Source of the DNA: Acidobacteriota bacterium | Lineage (GTDB): Bacteria > Acidobacteriota > Terriglobia > Terriglobales > Acidobacteriaceae | Assembly (NCBI GenBank): GCA_021782675.1 | Contig: JAJXUS010000043.1 | Span: forward strand, 1-9,764 | Length of the DNA stretch: 9,764 nt | Reading direction: 5' to 3' | Shown: piece after piece, positions 7,401 to 9,764 of the stretch | Numbering within the stretch: the stretch's first letter is position 1 | Layout of the letters: every line of letters starts with the position of its first letter | The notes under the pieces: model-generated | The model's input: the letters and a program-made list of their open reading frames with translations, nothing else | What the model was told of the DNA's origin: nothing | Databases searched by the model: none | Program-made: the position numbers and the translations under genes

Positions 7401-7931
7401 ATGAGCATTGCGGAGAATTTTCTGACGGAGTTTGAGCACGAAGGCAAAACCACGCGGCGGGTGCTGGAGCGCGTGCCGGATGGCAAATTCGACTGGGCGC
7501 CGCATGCCCGGTCCATGACGCTCGGGAAGCTGGCCGGCCACGTCGCGGGAACGCCGGAGATGGGAGTGATTGTTCTGAGTGAGACCGAGCGCGATGTTGC
7601 AGCGCCCGGCGGAGCCGCCAGCCGCCCGGCGCCGCCGACCGATGCGGCCCAATTGGTGCAGCGGTGGGATGAGAATTTTGCCAGGCTGCGCACGCTGCTG
7701 CATGAAGCCGGGGACGACGCGATGCAGCAGATATTTGTTCTGCGGGCCGGGGAAAACGTCATGTTCCGCCTGCCGCGGGCCCAGGCCGTGCGGGCCATGG
7801 TGATGAATCACCTGATCCACCATCGCGGCCAGTTATCGGTTTACCTGCGAATGCTGGATGTGCCGGTGCCGTCGATCTATGGCCCTTCAGCGGATGAAGC
7901 GGCGGCTCCTGTGGCCCGCGGCGCTGCGTGA
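7401..7931 (+). CDS. DinB/YfiT-like four-helix-bundle putative metal-dependent protein
   Basis: Cytoplasmic protein of 176 residues in the DinB superfamily, which includes thiol transferases, hydrolases and many members of unknown function. The likely metal ligands are the three family-conserved histidines: His47 in KLAGHVAG, and His137 with His140/His141 in NHLIHHRGQL, the hallmark last-helix motif. The following LRMLDVPVPSIYGPSADE is also characteristic of this subfamily, in which proteins end soon after an IYGPSADE-like motif. A GGGGGA ribosome binding site lies just before the ATG. It begins 24 bases after the phosphatase stop, so the two are probably cotranscribed. The substrate, and the thiol cofactor if any, cannot be inferred. 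Confidence 0.9.
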   Translation: MSIAENFLTEFEHEGKTTRRVLERVPDGKFDWAPHARSMTLGKLAGHVAGTPEMGVIVLSETERDVAAPGGAASRPAPPTDAAQLVQRWDENFARLRTLLHEAGDDAMQQIFVLRAGENVMFRLPRAQAVRAMVMNHLIHHRGQLSVYLRMLDVPVPSIYGPSADEAAAPVARGAA

Positions 7932-7952
7932 GCGGGAGGACAAAGGAAATAG

Positions 7953-7967
7953 AATCCCTGCGGGAAT
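7953..7967. terminator. Weak hairpin between convergent genes, possible terminator
   Basis: AATCCC (7953-7958) and GGGAAT (7962-7967) can pair with one mismatch around a TGC loop, in the 62-base gap between the DinB-like gene and the oppositely oriented propeller gene. Read on the minus strand, the hairpin is followed by a pyrimidine-rich stretch (CTATTTCCTTT), somewhat like a terminator for the propeller transcript. The plus-strand side has no T run. The stem is short, so this is only a suggestion. Confidence 0.3.
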
Positions 7968-7993
7968 GACAACCAGAAAGGAAGACGCAGCGG

Positions 7994-9154
7994 TCAGCGC
8001 CGATGGGGAAGTAAAAACGCTTTTACGGCGATCTGATTGGGCTGCGTGCCGGCGGGAAGCAATGTGAGCAGGCTGTGGGAACTGGTGCGGATGACGGCCA
8101 CGTCCCCGGAGTGCGCGTCGAGGGCAAACAGCAGATCGCCGGCTTTTGAAAACGCGAGCGCGTCGGGACCCTCGCCCGTGCGCGCCGTGCCCATCAAGTG
8201 CCCGTCGTCGATGCTGAAGATTCCGAGCGAACCCGCGTCAAAGTCGCTGACGTAGAGGGTCGAGTCATCCGGCGCGATGAGGCCGCGCACCGGATGCGTC
8301 CCGATCAGGTACGCGCCGCCGACCTCGTTGGTTGCCGTATCGATCTCCGAAACCGAGCCGCTGTCATAGTTGACTGCGTAGATTTCGCCGCCATCTGGCT
8401 TGAGTGCGAGTGAGACCGGCGTTTCGCCGGTGTCGAGCATGGCAAGCAGGGCGTCATTGCCGGTGCGTGAAGCCGGATGCCCGGGCGTTGCGCGGGACCA
8501 GGGAGCGAGCTGAATCGCCATCACCTGATGGCTACCCGAGCAGGCGACGAAGGCTTTGCTGGAGTCGGGCAGGATGGCGATATCGGTCGCGCCGGGGCAG
8601 CCGCTCCACACGCTGCGCACGCGCATCTGCGGCGGGGGCACGGTTGCGTCGATAATGCTGGCGCTGCCGCCGGTGCGATTTGAGACAACGAGCGTCCGGC
8701 CATCCGGGCTGATCTTTGCCAGACCGGGCGACTCTCCAACGCCGATAACGGCGACCTGGCGGCGAGCGAACAGATCCAGTACGGAGACTGTGTTGGCGCC
8801 GGAGTTGGCAACATATCCCCAGTGGCCGTCGGGGCTGACGGTGATGAAGTAAGGTTTTCTGGAGACACGAATGGTGGCGACAGGTGCTTTCTTCCTGGCG
8901 TCGATTACCGTGATGGAGTTGCTGCCGCTGTTGACGACGTAGACTTCGTTCCGCGTGGGACTGACAGCGACGCCGGTGGGATCGGAGCCGACGGGGAGGA
9001 CGCGATCCACGCGCACATTGACAACGTCAAAGACTGAGACTGTGTTGCTGCCGCCGTTGGTGACGTAGGCGTATTCGCGGTAGTTGGCAGGGAACTGAGG
9101 TGCGTTCGACCGGCAGTCCGAGGACCGCCAAAAATAGCAGGAGCGGTCCCGCAC
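7994..9154 (-). CDS. YVTN-family beta-propeller repeat protein (5' end apparently frameshifted)
   Basis: Repeat protein of 386 residues in this frame, built from roughly 40-45-residue blades of the YVTN/NHL-like type, expected to fold as a beta-propeller of about seven or eight blades and to be exported. Recurring blade strands are YVTNGGSNTVSVFD, YVVNSGSNSITVID, YVANSGANTVSVLD, VVSNRTGGSASIID, FVACSGSHQVMAIQ, YAVNYDSGSVSEID, YVSDFDAGSLGIFS and FALDAHSGDVAVIR, alternating with PDG/PD turns such as VSPDGHWG. No enzymatic residues stand out; this family mostly serves binding or scaffolding. The nominal start is a GTG at 9154, giving an N-terminus (RDRSCYFWRSSDC) that is neither propeller nor signal peptide. 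In the neighbouring frame an ATG at 9188 opens a clear signal sequence, so the true gene probably starts there and the sequence carries a one-base frame change before about 9082. It lies directly downstream of the DAHP synthase gene. Confidence 0.88.
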   Translation of the reverse strand: MRDRSCYFWRSSDCRSNAPQFPANYREYAYVTNGGSNTVSVFDVVNVRVDRVLPVGSDPTGVAVSPTRNEVYVVNSGSNSITVIDARKKAPVATIRVSRKPYFITVSPDGHWGYVANSGANTVSVLDLFARRQVAVIGVGESPGLAKISPDGRTLVVSNRTGGSASIIDATVPPPQMRVRSVWSGCPGATDIAILPDSSKAFVACSGSHQVMAIQLAPWSRATPGHPASRTGNDALLAMLDTGETPVSLALKPDGGEIYAVNYDSGSVSEIDTATNEVGGAYLIGTHPVRGLIAPDDSTLYVSDFDAGSLGIFSIDDGHLMGTARTGEGPDALAFSKAGDLLFALDAHSGDVAVIRTSSHSLLTLLPAGTQPNQIAVKAFLLPHRR

Positions 9155-9188
9155 TTGAGCGCCGGAACCTCTGCCAGAAGAGACGCAT
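9027..9188 (-). CDS. Signal-peptide fragment of the beta-propeller gene, in a shifted frame
   Basis: A 53-codon ORF from ATG 9188 to TGA 9027-9029, too short to stand out alone, starts 11 bases after the DAHP synthase stop. Its N-terminus is a model Sec signal: MRLFWQRFRR (basic n-region), then PLLLFLAVLGL (hydrophobic core), then PVERTS. After that it runs into nonsense (QLPRIRLRHQRRQQ) antiparallel to nothing recognisable, exactly where the overlapping frame enters the first propeller blade. Skipping one base between about 9116 and 9082 joins the two into one exported propeller protein. This may be a sequencing or assembly error, a true inactivating mutation, or less likely programmed frameshifting. 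Confidence 0.6.
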   Translation of the reverse strand: MRLFWQRFRRSSAGPLLLFLAVLGLPVERTSVPCQLPRIRLRHQRRQQHSLSL

Positions 9189-9199
9189 TGCCTGCAGGA

Positions 9200-9763
9200 C
9201 TACCGGATTCCGCGGGCCGGTGCCGAGGCCTGGGACTCCACCTGAATGCCATCGGGCACATCGCGATGGAGGATGCGGGCGATCTGCCGCACTTCCCCGA
9301 CCATGTCGGCAAACTGCTGCGGATAGATGGATTGCGCGCCGTCGGACAGCGCTTTATCGGGCTGGTGATGCACTTCGACGATGAGGCCATCCGCGCCGAC
9401 GGCGGCTGCGGCGCGCGCCAGTGGCACGACTTTGTTGCGCTTCCCGGTGCCGTGACTGGGGTCCACGATGATGGGCAGATGACTGAGCCGGTGAACGGCG
9501 GTGACCACGGCGAGGTCGAGCGTGTTGCGGGTGTGATCGACAAAGGTGCGGATGCCGCGCTCGCAGAGCACGACCTGGTAGTTGCCCTCGGCCATGATGT
9601 ACTCGGCGGCCATCAGCAACTCTTCAAGCGTGGCGGACATGCCGCGCTTGAGCAGGACCGGCTTGCGCGTCTGGCCTACCTCGCGCAACAGGGAGTAGTT
9701 CTGCATATTGCGCGCGCCAACCTGAATCATATCGGCGTATCTTTCGACCAGCTCGAGCGATTC
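9200..9763 (-). CDS. aroF: 3-deoxy-7-phosphoheptulonate (DAHP) synthase, type I-beta (5' partial)
   Basis: C-terminal 187 residues or so of DAHP synthase, which condenses phosphoenolpyruvate with erythrose 4-phosphate as the first committed step of aromatic amino acid synthesis in the cytoplasm. Conserved barrel segments are visible in order: [13 protein letters not shown], then [11 protein letters not shown] (active-site Lys-Arg), then [14 protein letters not shown], then [13 protein letters not shown] (metal-binding His), then [24 protein letters not shown] (Glu and Asp metal/substrate ligands). The pattern is that of the short AroA(Q)/AroF class without an E. coli AroG-type N-terminus. The reading frame is open to the right edge of the window ([11 protein letters not shown] before the Met at 9730), so the start and any regulatory domain lie outside. 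VHHQP replaces the more usual VHPNP. The beta-propeller gene begins 11 bases after the stop. Confidence 0.94.
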   Translation of the reverse strand, partial: ESLELVERYADMIQVGARNMQNYSLLREVGQTRKPVLLKRGMSATLEELLMAAEYIMAEGNYQVVLCERGIRTFVDHTRNTLDLAVVTAVHRLSHLPIIVDPSHGTGKRNKVVPLARAAAAVGADGLIVEVHHQPDKALSDGAQSIYPQQFADMVGEVRQIARILHRDVPDGIQVESQASAPARGIR

Positions 9764-9764
9764 G

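Noticed and set aside
7007..7798. Open frame of 263 codons antisense to the phosphatase 3' end and the DinB-like gene
   Set aside because: It spans two real genes, is Ser/Arg/Pro-rich and has no domain signature.
8011..8026. GTAAAA/TTTTAC hairpin near the end of the propeller gene
   Set aside because: It lies inside the last codons of a coding region and has no following T run, so it is more likely chance than a terminator.
8905..9543. Open frame of 212 codons spanning the DAHP synthase and propeller genes on the minus strand
   Set aside because: It is the third frame across two recognisable proteins and encodes low-complexity Ser/Pro/Thr sequence; it cannot be the missing link between signal peptide and propeller.

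Overview
The window looks like a piece of an Acidobacteriota chromosome (Terriglobia-like). The evidence is a very large Oar-type TonB-dependent receptor with an N-terminal carboxypeptidase-regulatory-like domain, an intergenic imperfect palindrome of the GTCATTCTGAGCG type that I associate from memory with that phylum, high GC throughout, and the mix of a RsbU-like phosphatase, a DinB-like protein and a YVTN beta-propeller. The assignment is an inference from gene content; no rRNA or tRNA is present to anchor it.

Layout. A TonB-dependent outer-membrane receptor, missing its 5' end, fills 2-3457 on the plus strand. A 255-base convergent spacer follows (3458-3712), holding a long imperfect hairpin element and a G-quadruplex-type run. 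A cold-shock protein gene lies on the minus strand (3713-3919). A divergent 264-base spacer separates it from a plus-strand cluster: a YihY/BrkB-family membrane protein (preferred start 4184), a membrane-anchored HAMP-SpoIIE/PP2C serine/threonine phosphatase (5193-7376) and a DinB-like putative metal-binding protein (7401-7931). The last two are 24 bases apart and probably cotranscribed. On the minus strand, entering from the right edge, is the 3' part of a type I-beta DAHP synthase gene (9200-9763), the first step of the shikimate pathway. It is followed after 11 bases by a YVTN beta-propeller gene (7994-9154) that converges on the DinB gene.

Points that need a second look. The propeller gene seems to have its signal peptide in a different frame: an ATG at 9188 starts a textbook signal sequence that must shift by one base between about 9116 and 9082 to reach the propeller frame. 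The YihY gene has no ribosome binding site of its own, but a strong one drives a 10-codon ORF whose stop overlaps the YihY start (ATGCTGA), suggesting translational coupling. The 73-base leader of the phosphatase gene can fold so that its ribosome binding site pairs with sequence right after the YihY stop. All eight cysteines of the receptor's visible part fall in four local pairs.

I see no CRISPR array, transposase, phage gene, tRNA or rRNA, and no multi-gene defence or biosynthetic system. Most of the window is ordinary chromosomal content, and the interest lies in small-scale features at the gene junctions.
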